A stretch of DNA of 22,679 nt from CAZVBV01 sp964578905 (GCA_964578905.1 CAZOER010000013.1:1-22679); one strand, 5' to 3'; counted from the stretch's first letter, positions 1 through 7,391 are shown. Made by a program: numbers and translations. Notes: generated by a model from the letters alone, not told the origin.

Positions 1-320
1 TCACGGCTTTGCCAGGATCACAAGGTGTGTACGGTCTTCTTATCGCCATCTTGACATTGGCAAAGATCGGACTTTTTAGTGGAGGTCTTGAAGTACCAGT
101 GGAAGCTGGATACCAAATCCTCTGGGCTGGAATCCTTATGGGAATCGCAGGACTTGCTTCTGGACTCCTTCAAGGACGAGTAGCTGCTGCCGGTATCGGA
201 GCTGTCGGAAAAGACGGATCTGTTGCAGGTAAAGCAATCGTGCTTTCGGTTATTATCGAAACATACGCGATTTTCGGTCTTTTGGTTGCTCTATTGGTTG
301 TGAACTCAATCCAATTGTAA
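1..320 (+). CDS. ntpK: V/A-type ATPase subunit K (membrane rotor ring, c-type), 5' partial
   Basis: This is the proteolipid subunit whose ring carries the ion across the membrane in the Vo/Ao sector. The reading frame is open from position 3, so the gene starts upstream; an apparent TTG start at position 9 is simply a Leu codon of the conserved LPGSQGVYG segment. What remains is the end of the first helical hairpin and the second hairpin, with three hydrophobic segments. Aligned from memory to Enterococcus hirae NtpK (156 aa), the Na+ ligands are all kept: Leu (9-11), Ser for Thr64 (18-20), Gln65 (21-23), Tyr68 (30-32), Gln110 (171-173, in LLQGRVAAAG) and the essential Glu139 (258-260, in IETYAIFG). 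The Gln110-to-Glu139 spacing of 29 residues is identical. Subunits E, C and F follow. The stop is TAA. Confidence 0.95.
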   Translation, partial: TALPGSQGVYGLLIAILTLAKIGLFSGGLEVPVEAGYQILWAGILMGIAGLASGLLQGRVAAAGIGAVGKDGSVAGKAIVLSVIIETYAIFGLLVALLVVNSIQL

Positions 321-360
321 TCAGTCAAAAACTGATTTTTTTCTCTCGCATTTAGCGAGA
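319..360 (+). terminator. Two small stem-loops between ntpK and ntpE (attenuator-like)
   Basis: The ntpK stop codon is part of the stem AATCAGT (319-325) pairing with ACTGATT (331-337), followed by a short T run. A second stem TCTCGC (344-349)/GCGAGA (355-360) comes right after. The first looks like a weak intrinsic terminator, which could lower expression of E, C and F relative to the multi-copy K ring. This role is inferred from position and shape only. Confidence 0.45.
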
Positions 361-384
361 AACACTTACTAAAATTATAACATC

Positions 385-942
385 ATGTCATTGCAAGATA
401 TTCTCAAACGTATTCTCGATGAGGCGTCAGCCGAAATCAAAAATATCGAGGCGGACACCGTAAAAGAAAAGAAAATTTTAGCAGAGGAATCTGCAAAAAT
501 TGAAAAGGCAGAACAAGATAAGCTTGATGCCAAAACTGAAGCGGTGCTCCAATCTGTGGAAAAGAAGATGGGCTCTATGGCTCGTCGGGAAAATGCACAG
601 GCTTTGCTTCATTCAAAACGAAATACAATCACGAAGTCGCTCAACCTCTTCTTGGATAAATTAGAGAATGCAGATGATAAAACCTACGGACAGATTTTGG
701 AGAAATTATTTTCCAAGATCACGTTCCGTTCAGGGAAAGTGTTTGCCCCGGCAAAACGACTGGAGATTACGTCCAGATTTGCCCCTCCTGGATTCGACGT
801 TGTTGCTCACAAGGACATCGTTGGAGGATTCATCCTTCACACAGGCGGAACGGAGGTTGATAACTCTTTCCACAGTCTTGTATTCTCAGAATTTCAAGAC
901 GCACTCACTTCATACTTCGCTGATCAACTGAAACTTATCTAA
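385..942 (+). CDS. ntpE: V/A-type ATPase subunit E (peripheral stalk)
   Basis: This subunit forms the peripheral stalk that holds the catalytic head still while the central rotor turns. The product is 185 aa, close to the usual size of about 190-200. Residues about 1-75 are a highly charged, Lys/Glu/Ala-rich helix suited to the long coiled coil made with subunit G/H. The C-terminal half contains the compact globular part, with the segment GGFILHTGGTEVDNSF typical of the family's VGGxxxxxxGGxxxxDNS region. It lies 64 nt after ntpK, and its stop codon overlaps the start of subunit C by one base (TAATG). The start is the first ATG after the intercistronic hairpins; no clear Shine-Dalgarno motif precedes it. 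Confidence 0.88.
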   Translation: MSLQDILKRILDEASAEIKNIEADTVKEKKILAEESAKIEKAEQDKLDAKTEAVLQSVEKKMGSMARRENAQALLHSKRNTITKSLNLFLDKLENADDKTYGQILEKLFSKITFRSGKVFAPAKRLEITSRFAPPGFDVVAHKDIVGGFILHTGGTEVDNSFHSLVFSEFQDALTSYFADQLKLI

Positions 943-1949
943 TGAGTAGCTTCCTTTTTGTAAACGGACAAATCCGAGCTCTAGAATCAAAGCTCCTTTC
1001 ACCAGAACGACTTGATCGTATGGTGGGGGCTCCGACTCCAGAGGACGCCTTTCGTGTCTTGGTAGAATTGCAGTACGCACAGTACTTCGATGAAGCCGTT
1101 AAACCTCAGGATTTCTCTGCGATCATTGAGAAAGGTCTTTTGGAGACAAAAGAACTCGTTGTGAAAGGAACAGACGATTGCGCAGGATTGAAATTTATTT
1201 GGAAACGATTTGATCTCAATAACTTGAAGCGAGCGTACAAATTGAAACTTTTGGAAAACGAAGAAGCACTCGGCGACTTCACAGAAGAAAATGGATTTTG
1301 TGCTTTAGGAGAAATTTCACCGACTGAACTAGAGAAGATAGTCTTCGCTAACGAAGTTTCAGAAACACTTCCAAAAGAATACGCAAAAGCTATTGCTGAG
1401 ATTGAAAAAACATACGAACGTACAGAATCATTCCGCTCAGTTGAGGCACTCCTCGACCAAGCACATTTTGCATTCTTATCTCGACTGACAGCTCGATCAG
1501 GATCTTCATTTATGAAGAACCTCTTTGGACTTACGGTTGATTCTACAAACTTCAGAACACTTCTCCGATCTGTATTGATCTTGGAAGAACCGTTGACCGA
1601 AGACACATTCATTCCTTACGGATCATTCCAATGGGAAGATGTATCTCGTATTCAAACAGAAGAAGATTTGTGGAAATGGGCACACGATACTCGATTCTAC
1701 GAATTGTTAGCGCAGTTTAAAGAAACCGACAGGGGAGAAGACAAAGTGATTCTTATTGAGAAAGCTCTCGATGGAATCATGAATGAATTTCTTCACGATG
1801 CTCAGTTCGGAGCGATTGATAGCATTCAGGTGCCACTCGCATACTTCGAACGACGATTGCAGAACGCGAAGATGATTAAATTTATCATGTTTGCGAAGTT
1901 CCACGGAATGGATTCAGACACTCTTTATAAAACGCTCAAACAACTCTAG
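942..1949 (+). CDS. ntpC: V/A-type ATPase subunit C (rotor-to-membrane adaptor)
   Basis: Subunit C (also called d) sits on the K ring and receives the central shaft, linking ATP hydrolysis to ring rotation. The 335-aa product is the usual length for this all-helical protein and has no signal peptide. The assignment rests on size, helical character and gene order K-E-C-F, which matches the Enterococcus and Thermus operons, plus recognisable elements such as the N-terminal segment with RIRALESKLLS-like character and DLNNLKRAYKLK, which fits the D-x-x-N-L-K-x-x-x-K pattern of the family. The start codon overlaps the ntpE stop by one base, and the TAG stop abuts the start of ntpF directly, so translation is probably coupled. 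Confidence 0.87.
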   Translation: MSSFLFVNGQIRALESKLLSPERLDRMVGAPTPEDAFRVLVELQYAQYFDEAVKPQDFSAIIEKGLLETKELVVKGTDDCAGLKFIWKRFDLNNLKRAYKLKLLENEEALGDFTEENGFCALGEISPTELEKIVFANEVSETLPKEYAKAIAEIEKTYERTESFRSVEALLDQAHFAFLSRLTARSGSSFMKNLFGLTVDSTNFRTLLRSVLILEEPLTEDTFIPYGSFQWEDVSRIQTEEDLWKWAHDTRFYELLAQFKETDRGEDKVILIEKALDGIMNEFLHDAQFGAIDSIQVPLAYFERRLQNAKMIKFIMFAKFHGMDSDTLYKTLKQL

Positions 1950-2306
1950 ATGGAAGAACAGAACTTTAAACTTGCGGTGATAGGTACAGAGAGCTCAATT
2001 TTGCTCTTTAAAGCCTTTGGAGCAGAAACATACCCAGTTGCGTCTTCCGATGAAGCGCAGGAGATATTGCGTGATATCGCGGCGAGGCATCTGGGAGATG
2101 AACTTCAAACACCAGAGTTTGCGGTTGTCTTTGTAGAAGAGAACTTTTACAAGAAACTTCCAGACGATTTGTTGACCAAGCTAGCACAAAAAGCACTTCC
2201 AGCCGTCGTACCCGTTCCGTCTCCTGATTCAAAGGATTCGAAATTTGGTTCGAAACGACTTTCAAAGATTGTCGAACGTGCTGTGGGAAGTGACATCTTG
2301 AGTTAA
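1950..2306 (+). CDS. ntpG: V/A-type ATPase subunit F (central stalk)
   Basis: Subunit F binds the central shaft subunit D and stimulates the catalytic head. The 118-aa product is slightly longer than the usual 100-110 aa. The opening FKLAVIGTESSILLFKAFG fits the conserved beta-strand and G-x-x-x-x-x-x-x-x-L-A-G pattern of the family, and the middle FAVVFVEENFYKK matches the second conserved strand (usually I-I-x-I-T-E). It starts immediately after the TAG of subunit C and is the last gene before a strong terminator. In most relatives A, B and D follow directly. The Enterococcus name is NtpG; in Thermus nomenclature the gene is atpF. Confidence 0.87.
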   Translation: MEEQNFKLAVIGTESSILLFKAFGAETYPVASSDEAQEILRDIAARHLGDELQTPEFAVVFVEENFYKKLPDDLLTKLAQKALPAVVPVPSPDSKDSKFGSKRLSKIVERAVGSDILS

Positions 2307-2325
2307 AAATAAAAAATATAGGGAA

Positions 2326-2356
2326 AGAGCCCCCCGCATTGCGAGGGGTTCTTTTT
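2326..2356 (+). terminator. Rho-independent terminator of the K-E-C-F operon
   Basis: A GC-rich stem, AGAGCCCCCCGC (2326-2337) with GCGAGGGGTTCT (2341-2352), has a three-base loop and leads into a T run. It contains one G-T wobble and one mismatch. It lies 20 nt after the ntpF stop. Confidence 0.88.
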
Positions 2357-2389
2357 AAATCTTTCTTAAAAATCGTTCTATAAAGAAGA

Positions 2390-2426
2390 GGGCGGTCAAT
2401 TTGTACAAGTACAAATTGAACCGCCC
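2390..2426 (-). terminator. Long hairpin at the 3' end of the lipoprotein gene
   Basis: A 17-bp stem (2390-2406 with 2409-2426, one bulged base) with a 2-nt loop lies 18 nt beyond the lipoprotein stop on the minus strand. Read on that strand it is followed by a pyrimidine-rich stretch rather than a clean T tract. Together with the preceding plus-strand terminator it would block transcription in both directions between the convergent genes. Confidence 0.6.
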
Positions 2427-2443
2427 AAATCCCGAGGAGTTAA

Positions 2444-3172
2444 TTAAGTAGTAGTTCTCGTTAGTCTCTTGTAAACAAGCCAAGCCAATAAAACAAAAAT
2501 TATTGCTCCAAGGGCATAGACCCACCAACCATATCCAGAATCATCAGCATCTTCAATTGAAGACGTTGGTGTGGTAGAAGCAGTCACAGGTTGTCCGTTA
2601 GGAGCAACTCTTGGACTGGCTTTCACGTTTTTTTTCTGAACGTATCCAGAATTGTAACGTGCGAAGCGTTTCCCTTGAATCCAGAAAGAAGACGGAACAT
2701 CTTTTTTGAAAACGTAAGGAATAGACCGAACCTTATAAAAGGTGGTTTTTTCAACATTTCCAAGCGTATCAAGAATGATGCTCTTTTCATTAATCTTATT
2801 AAGGTCTTCAGGACCGGCATAAGACATGATAGTTCCAAAATCGGTTTCAAACTCAAAGAACAAAAATGGTTCACTATCCAAAGCATTTCCAGCAGTAACA
2901 ATTGTTACGTCTTTCATTGATTCGGTAGCATCCATAATGGAATTGTTTGGAAATTCGATTTTGGTTGCTTCGTAAGAAGTAGAAGTACCCTTTACTTTTT
3001 TGAAAGTGATAGTTGTGACACCAGCATTTTCAAGTTCGATGAATTGTGCCGTATTGGCCCAAGTCATTTCAGGGTTAGGATCAACTACAGGAGCCTCTGG
3101 GCTACAACTGGAGAATAAAAAAACTGCTACTACGAAGGTAGCGAAGATAGAGAAAAAATGTGAAGTTTTCAT
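2444..3172 (-). CDS. Putative lipoprotein with a C-terminal transmembrane segment
   Basis: I do not recognise the family. The 242-aa product begins with a lipoprotein-type signal peptide: a hydrophobic stretch at residues 6-20, then Leu-Phe-Ser-Ser-Cys with Cys23 as the predicted lipidated residue. A soluble domain of about 165 residues follows (no further Cys), then a Ser/Thr/Pro-rich linker (about 195-210), one strong transmembrane helix (about 215-233) and a short basic tail (KRLTRTTT). Lipid anchor plus C-terminal helix is unusual; the protein would be tethered at both ends. The start is the ATG of the Lys-containing signal peptide, with no Shine-Dalgarno motif. Its likely promoter lies 220 nt upstream (3402-3430). 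It is convergent with the ATPase operon. Confidence 0.75.
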   Translation of the reverse strand: MKTSHFFSIFATFVVAVFLFSSCSPEAPVVDPNPEMTWANTAQFIELENAGVTTITFKKVKGTSTSYEATKIEFPNNSIMDATESMKDVTIVTAGNALDSEPFLFFEFETDFGTIMSYAGPEDLNKINEKSIILDTLGNVEKTTFYKVRSIPYVFKKDVPSSFWIQGKRFARYNSGYVQKKNVKASPRVAPNGQPVTASTTPTSSIEDADDSGYGWWVYALGAIIFVLLAWLVYKRLTRTTT

Positions 3173-3193
3173 ACGTATAATTTAAGTTAGAAT

Positions 3194-3361
3194 TCATGTT
3201 ACAGGCTTACAGTGTGCTACAGACGTAGGTTGTAAGCTTCGAAGAGACATCATTGCAGAAATAAATATCTCATTGAAGCTTACAAATTTTAGCCCTCGGG
3301 AACGGAGTTCAGAAGCATCAGAAGAAACAAAAGTTTCTCTAACCACTTCATTAAACACCAT
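3194..3361 (-). CDS. Possible 55-aa leader ORF upstream of the lipoprotein gene
   Basis: An ATG-initiated 56-codon frame, beginning MVFNEVVRETF and ending HCKPVT before TGA, starts about 34 nt after the predicted transcription start and ends 21 nt before the lipoprotein start. That position fits a leader peptide or small first gene. Against it are the TGA stop, which no recognised gene here uses, the lack of a ribosome binding site, and no family that I recognise. An inverted repeat (3230-3240/3275-3285) lies inside it. It could be a chance frame in a structured untranslated leader. Confidence 0.25.
   Translation of the reverse strand: MVFNEVVRETFVSSDASELRSRGLKFVSFNEIFISAMMSLRSLQPTSVAHCKPVT
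3230..3285 (-). promoter_or_regulatory. Stem-loop in the lipoprotein mRNA leader
   Basis: A perfect 11-bp inverted repeat, TTGTAAGCTTC (3230-3240) and GAAGCTTACAA (3275-3285), is separated by 34 nt. It lies in the region predicted to be transcribed ahead of the lipoprotein gene. Apart from this repeat, the possible 55-aa frame and the promoter at 3402-3430, I see nothing in 3173-3478. Confidence 0.4.
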
Positions 3362-3401
3362 TGTGGAGGGCCAATATCCGAAATTTAAAAGAGCTTAATT
3401 A

Positions 3402-3430
3402 ATAATACCACAAAGAAACAAAAGAGTCAA
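3402..3430 (-). promoter_or_regulatory. Sigma70-type promoter for the lipoprotein gene
   Basis: On the minus strand, TTGACT (3430-3425) is followed after exactly 17 nt by TATTAT (3407-3402), with TGG just before it forming an extended -10. Transcription should start near 3395, giving a leader of about 220 nt before the lipoprotein. Confidence 0.7.
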
Positions 3431-3478
3431 GTAATATTGAGTTCAAAGAGAGGAAATATATGCGTCTTACAAGACGGG

Positions 3479-5407
3479 TTACTCAACGTGTTTCCAAGAG
3501 TGTCCTTTTACCGTTGGGATATCCTCATTGAGGAATCGTGCCATTTCACGAAGATTGTTTTCTTCTCCAAGTACAGAAGATACTTGAGATGTCATCCATT
3601 GTTCTTCAAGGGCAATAGTTGGAGCGGCTTCTTTTACCGCAGGATCGTATTTCATGAATCGGAGTTCGAATTTCCCACCAGATCCCTTTTGAATAAAGAA
3701 AGGAAAACCATCATCAGGTCCAGAAACCCAATTCTTATCAATCAGTTGTTGAATTACCTTTGCCATTTGTACTTCTTCTTCTGGAGTGTTGAATTTGATT
3801 TTCAATTTCCCGAGAGGAATTGGAAGTTTATTAAGGCGTTCGATGTCTTCAGGTGTTCGGAGGTTTTTTATCGCTTCATCAATTTCTTTAAATTTTTCAA
3901 GCAGTGATTCATCAAACTTTTTAAGTGATTCTTTTAGTCGATCACTTTTTTCCATCAAATTTGGATATCGTTCCTTCCAATCGGAAATTTCTTGAGAAAG
4001 TGCATTTAATTTTTCTTTTCGCTGACTAAGTTCTTCAAGTGTTTTATCACCAGAAATACCCCCCATATCAGTAATAGAATCAAATACTTTGGGATCGAGT
4101 CCTAAACTCTCTCCAGCTTTGTCATAATCTTCCGGCTTCCAGTCTTTTTTTCGATCTTCGTTGAAAAAATAGTCAGTAGCCTTATTAATAGCCTCTTCAG
4201 AAGCATCTTCTTTATTTGCTTCAGTAAAAGCATTGGCAATATCATCAGGTGTGATTTGTTCTATTTCTTCATTACTTTCAATATCGCTAAGAAGTAAATC
4301 GTTTAAATCGGATGAAGTCTCAGTTTCACCTGATGTTTGAGCTGCTGTGTTTTCTTCGGTTTCAGTGCTCGTAGCGACATTTTCTTGATTAGTATTTGTT
4401 TCTTGAGCTTGTCCTTCAAGTGCCTCCTTTTCTCCGTACCAGTCGTTTAAGTTTTTTAACTGCTTTGCATCAAGAGCTACTGTATTGAGTTTATATCCAT
4501 CAGGGAGTTTCAGTTTCTCTTCTGGGAAAATGAGATCAGGGTTTCCACTTCTGAGGTTGTTTTTATTTACCTCATACACATCTTTCCAATTAGGCGCGTT
4601 TCCATTCGCATCTCTACAGAAACTCACAATGTCAGAAATCGTGTCACCAGGTTTAATGGTGTAGTTCGTGAGCAGTACTTCAATTTGATCGTCAATTTGT
4701 TGGAGCTCTTCTTGAGCTTCTTCGGTGAGCATTTCAGGAGCGTCTTCTCGAATCTCTTGAATATCTTCAACCACATCTTCTTGAAGGTTCTGAATTTTTG
4801 GAACGATTGCTTCATCGACAACTTCTCCTCGAGTTCGTTTAACGGTTTCATCAGGATTAAAAACAACAACGTTATTTCGTCCTGGAACTCTTTCTACTAC
4901 TTTTTTTATAGTATTTTCTTCATCGTTTCGTGCACGAATCTTTATCTCTTCATTTCGGACCACTTTTAAGTTTGCAGGGTTTCGGAAAGTTTTCACAACT
5001 TGCCATTTCTTTCCATCTTCCTTCTCTCTCATGATGAGTTTCCCACTCGAACGTTTTGTGAGGGATTGTCGAACACGAGGCTCTCCAGGTTCTTCAATAG
5101 TTCGTTTCATGTAAATACTTCCATCCGGTTGAAACGTCTCAGTCCGATACGCATCATCTGGAAAGGTTCCCCCAAGACGAACAGTCCATCCCGTTGAGAG
5201 TTCAATTTTTTCTCCACTAAGAAGTTGTTCATTAAATCTTTTTTCCGGTTCGGCGAAGACCTCTTGATTCAAGGCTCCTAATTCCGCAACGATTTCATCA
5301 CGACATTCCTGAGCCGCTGCAAGTATTTCACTATGGTCTTGTTTCTCGGGTTTGTTTTGGTACACAAATCGAGTATTTTCGCCGGACTGAAATTGGAAAA
5401 GTTTCAT
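3479..5407 (-). CDS. LysM-domain protein with acidic linker and coiled-coil C-terminus
   Basis: The 642-aa product has an N-terminal half of unknown fold (about 1-200), an acidic helical stretch (205-245), one LysM-like module at about 249-303 (YTIKPGDTISDIVSF through the NPDLIFPEEKLKLPDG end, the classic LysM start and finish), a low-complexity Glu/Thr/Ser linker (330-385), a long helical Glu/Lys-rich segment (about 455-525) and a C-terminal domain (about 526-642). LysM modules usually bind peptidoglycan or other GlcNAc polymers. No signal peptide or membrane helix is visible (it starts MKLFQFQSGENTRF), which is odd for a cell-wall binder; it may be exported differently or act inside. Only two Cys are present. 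The start is fixed by a promoter that places the transcript start about 15 nt upstream. It is transcribed divergently from ntpA. Confidence 0.8.
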   Translation of the reverse strand: MKLFQFQSGENTRFVYQNKPEKQDHSEILAAAQECRDEIVAELGALNQEVFAEPEKRFNEQLLSGEKIELSTGWTVRLGGTFPDDAYRTETFQPDGSIYMKRTIEEPGEPRVRQSLTKRSSGKLIMREKEDGKKWQVVKTFRNPANLKVVRNEEIKIRARNDEENTIKKVVERVPGRNNVVVFNPDETVKRTRGEVVDEAIVPKIQNLQEDVVEDIQEIREDAPEMLTEEAQEELQQIDDQIEVLLTNYTIKPGDTISDIVSFCRDANGNAPNWKDVYEVNKNNLRSGNPDLIFPEEKLKLPDGYKLNTVALDAKQLKNLNDWYGEKEALEGQAQETNTNQENVATSTETEENTAAQTSGETETSSDLNDLLLSDIESNEEIEQITPDDIANAFTEANKEDASEEAINKATDYFFNEDRKKDWKPEDYDKAGESLGLDPKVFDSITDMGGISGDKTLEELSQRKEKLNALSQEISDWKERYPNLMEKSDRLKESLKKFDESLLEKFKEIDEAIKNLRTPEDIERLNKLPIPLGKLKIKFNTPEEEVQMAKVIQQLIDKNWVSGPDDGFPFFIQKGSGGKFELRFMKYDPAVKEAAPTIALEEQWMTSQVSSVLGEENNLREMARFLNEDIPTVKGHSWKHVE

Positions 5408-5428
5408 AATTTCTCAATAAATCGGATT

Positions 5429-5457
5429 ATTCTACCATATTTCGCCAAAAAACTCAA
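5429..5457 (-). promoter_or_regulatory. Promoter for the LysM protein gene
   Basis: On the minus strand, TTGAGT (5457-5452), a 17-nt spacer and TAGAAT (5434-5429), preceded by TGG (extended -10), lie just upstream of the LysM start codon. The predicted leader is only about 15 nt and lacks a Shine-Dalgarno motif. The -35 is 8 nt from the -35 of the ntpA promoter, so the two polymerase sites could interfere. Confidence 0.72.
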
Positions 5458-5465
5458 CAAAACCA

Positions 5466-5493
5466 TTGACATTTCTGCTCTTTTCTCCAAAAT
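5466..5493 (+). promoter_or_regulatory. Promoter for ntpA
   Basis: A consensus TTGACA (5466-5471) is followed after 16 nt by CAAAAT (5488-5493). Transcription from about 5500 would leave a leader of about 19 nt before the ATG at 5519. The perfect -35 makes it credible; the -10 is weaker. Confidence 0.6.
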
Positions 5494-5518
5494 ATCGCAG
5501 AAATTTTTTTATCATTCT

Positions 5519-7282
5519 ATGACGCAAAAAGACCCCGTTATCGTAAAAGTATCAGGACCCCTCGTGGTTGCCGAAAACATGGAAACCTCAAAGATGTATG
5601 AGGTGGTTCGTGTAGGAGAAGAAGGTTTGATTGGAGAGGTTATTCGACTCGACAATGGACACGCTTCTATTCAAGTGTACGAAGAAACTGCTGGTATTGG
5701 ACCAGGAGAACCAGTGAAATTGACAGGACAAACTTTGTCAGCTGAGCTTGGACCCGGACTTCTTGAAACTATTTACGATGGAATTCAACGACCATTGAAA
5801 GTGCTTGAGGAAAAATCAGGACACTTCTTGGCTCGAGGTATTTCTGCCGACGGACTTGATCGTCAAAGAAAATGGGATTTTGTAGCGAAAGCTGCCGTTG
5901 GAGACACAGTAAGCGAGGGAGATGTATTGGGAACTGTGCAAGAAACAACATTGATTGAGCATCTTATTATGGTGCCAATTGGAATTCAGAACGCGAAAGT
6001 AGAATCAATCAAAGGTGGAAAATACAACGTAACAGAAATTGTAGCGGTACTTAAGGAAGGTGAGAAAAAACACGAAATTGAAATGCGTCAGTTCTGGCCA
6101 ATCCGAAATCCAAGGAAAGCAAAAAAACAACGAATTCCAGATGAACCACTTCGAACAGGATGTCGTTCAACTGATATGTTCTTCCCACTTGCGAAAGGGG
6201 GAGCGGGATGTATTCCTGGACCATTCGGATCTGGAAAAACAGTAACACAACAAAGTTTGGCGAAATACTGTGATGCGCAAGTGATTGTGTATATCGGATG
6301 TGGAGAACGAGGAAACGAGATGACAGAGGTATTGAACGAATTTCCAGAATTGATCGATCCAAACTCAGGAGAACCACTTATGCGACGAACGGTGATGATC
6401 GCGAATACTTCAAACATGCCAGTGGCAGCGCGAGAAGCGTCTGTGTACACAGGAATTACAATTGCTGAGTATTACCGAGACATGGGATACAACGTAGCGC
6501 TGATGTCAGACTCAACTTCTCGTTGGGCTGAGGCGATGCGTGAAATCTCAGGACGTCTTGAGGAGATGCCAGGTGAGGAAGGATATCCTGCCTACTTGGG
6601 ATCAAAAACTGCGGAGTTCTACGAACGAGCAGGAGCGGTAGATTGCTTGGGATCAGATGACCGAAAAGGAACATTGACTGTGGTAGGAGCGGTTTCACCT
6701 CCAGGAGGAGACCTTTCAGAACCAGTGTCTCAAAACACATTGCGTGTGACAAAGACATTCTGGGGACTTGATGCGAAGCTTGCGTACCAACGACACTTCC
6801 CAGCCATTAACTGGTTGAAATCTTACTCTTTGTATCTTTCAAACTTGGATAAATTTATGAAAGAAAACGTGGCTCAGGATTACTGGGACGTTCGTAATGT
6901 TGCGATGAGTTTGTTGCAACAAGAATCTAAACTTGAAGAAATCGTGAAATTGGTAGGACCAGACGCATTGTCTGTGAAAGAAAAATTAATTCTCTTGGTT
7001 TCAAAATCAATTCGTGAGGATTACCTCTACCAAGATTCATTCAGTGATACTGATGCGTATACAAGTGCTGAAAAGCAATACGAAATGCTCAGAGTTATTA
7101 CAGCCGTTTATGAAGAAGGTTTGAAATTAGCAGACAAAGAAGACTTCGACTTTTCAAAAATTGAAGAACTTCCAGTGATGCAAAAAGTAGCGAAGATTAA
7201 AGAAGTTGAACTCAAAGACGGAGACAAATCTGGATTTGAAAAAGTTCGATCAGAAATAGCTTCTTCATTCAGTGCACTGTAA
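5519..7282 (+). CDS. ntpA: V/A-type ATPase catalytic subunit A
   Basis: The A subunit binds and hydrolyses (or makes) ATP in the A3B3 head. From the ATG at 5519 it is 587 aa, the normal size. The open frame continues upstream to 5333, but that stretch overlaps the divergent LysM gene, contains both promoters and has no family character, so the start is set at MTQKDPVIVKVSGPLVV. It shows the N-terminal beta-barrel with GxxGEVIRL, the A-specific insertion (about 115-190) and the P-loop GPFGSGKT at residues 234-241. GCGERGNEM follows, whose Glu263 matches the catalytic Glu261 of the Enterococcus enzyme, then SDSTSRWAEAMREISGRL and the LEEMPGEEGYPAYL segment. It has its own promoter and terminator and lacks the usual downstream B and D genes. 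Confidence 0.97.
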   Translation: MTQKDPVIVKVSGPLVVAENMETSKMYEVVRVGEEGLIGEVIRLDNGHASIQVYEETAGIGPGEPVKLTGQTLSAELGPGLLETIYDGIQRPLKVLEEKSGHFLARGISADGLDRQRKWDFVAKAAVGDTVSEGDVLGTVQETTLIEHLIMVPIGIQNAKVESIKGGKYNVTEIVAVLKEGEKKHEIEMRQFWPIRNPRKAKKQRIPDEPLRTGCRSTDMFFPLAKGGAGCIPGPFGSGKTVTQQSLAKYCDAQVIVYIGCGERGNEMTEVLNEFPELIDPNSGEPLMRRTVMIANTSNMPVAAREASVYTGITIAEYYRDMGYNVALMSDSTSRWAEAMREISGRLEEMPGEEGYPAYLGSKTAEFYERAGAVDCLGSDDRKGTLTVVGAVSPPGGDLSEPVSQNTLRVTKTFWGLDAKLAYQRHFPAINWLKSYSLYLSNLDKFMKENVAQDYWDVRNVAMSLLQQESKLEEIVKLVGPDALSVKEKLILLVSKSIREDYLYQDSFSDTDAYTSAEKQYEMLRVITAVYEEGLKLADKEDFDFSKIEELPVMQKVAKIKEVELKDGDKSGFEKVRSEIASSFSAL

Positions 7283-7308
7283 TCAGTTCTTAACTATGAA
7301 TAGTAAGG

Positions 7309-7332
7309 GACCCCGCGAAAGTGGGGTCTTTT
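7309..7332 (+). terminator. Rho-independent terminator after ntpA
   Basis: An 8-bp stem (GACCCCGC, 7309-7316, with GTGGGGTC, 7321-7328) is closed by a GAAA tetraloop (7317-7320) and followed by TTTT. It lies 26 nt after the ntpA stop and ends transcription before any B or D gene. Confidence 0.9.
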
Positions 7333-7383
7333 AATATTAAATTTGTATAAAGAAACGAGTTTGTATTTTTTCTTCATTCCATT

Positions 7384-7391
7384 AGAAAGGA
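7384..7391 (+). promoter_or_regulatory. Shine-Dalgarno site of the 96-aa gene
   Basis: AGAAAGGA ends 4 nt before the ATG at 7396. It is the clearest ribosome binding site in the window, where nearly all other genes lack one. Confidence 0.6.

Noticed and set aside
1106..1612. A 168-codon minus-strand frame inside subunit C
   Set aside because: Ser-rich mirror of the coding strand; subunit C is certain in this region.
3437..3907. A 156-codon plus-strand frame at the end of the LysM gene
   Set aside because: It is antisense to a convincing gene, with Phe/Arg/Ser-rich low-quality composition and no start signal.
5333..5518. A 62-codon N-terminal extension of the ATPase A subunit
   Set aside because: It overlaps the divergent LysM gene and both promoters, and has no family resemblance; MTQKDPVIVKVSGPLVV at 5519 is the normal beginning.
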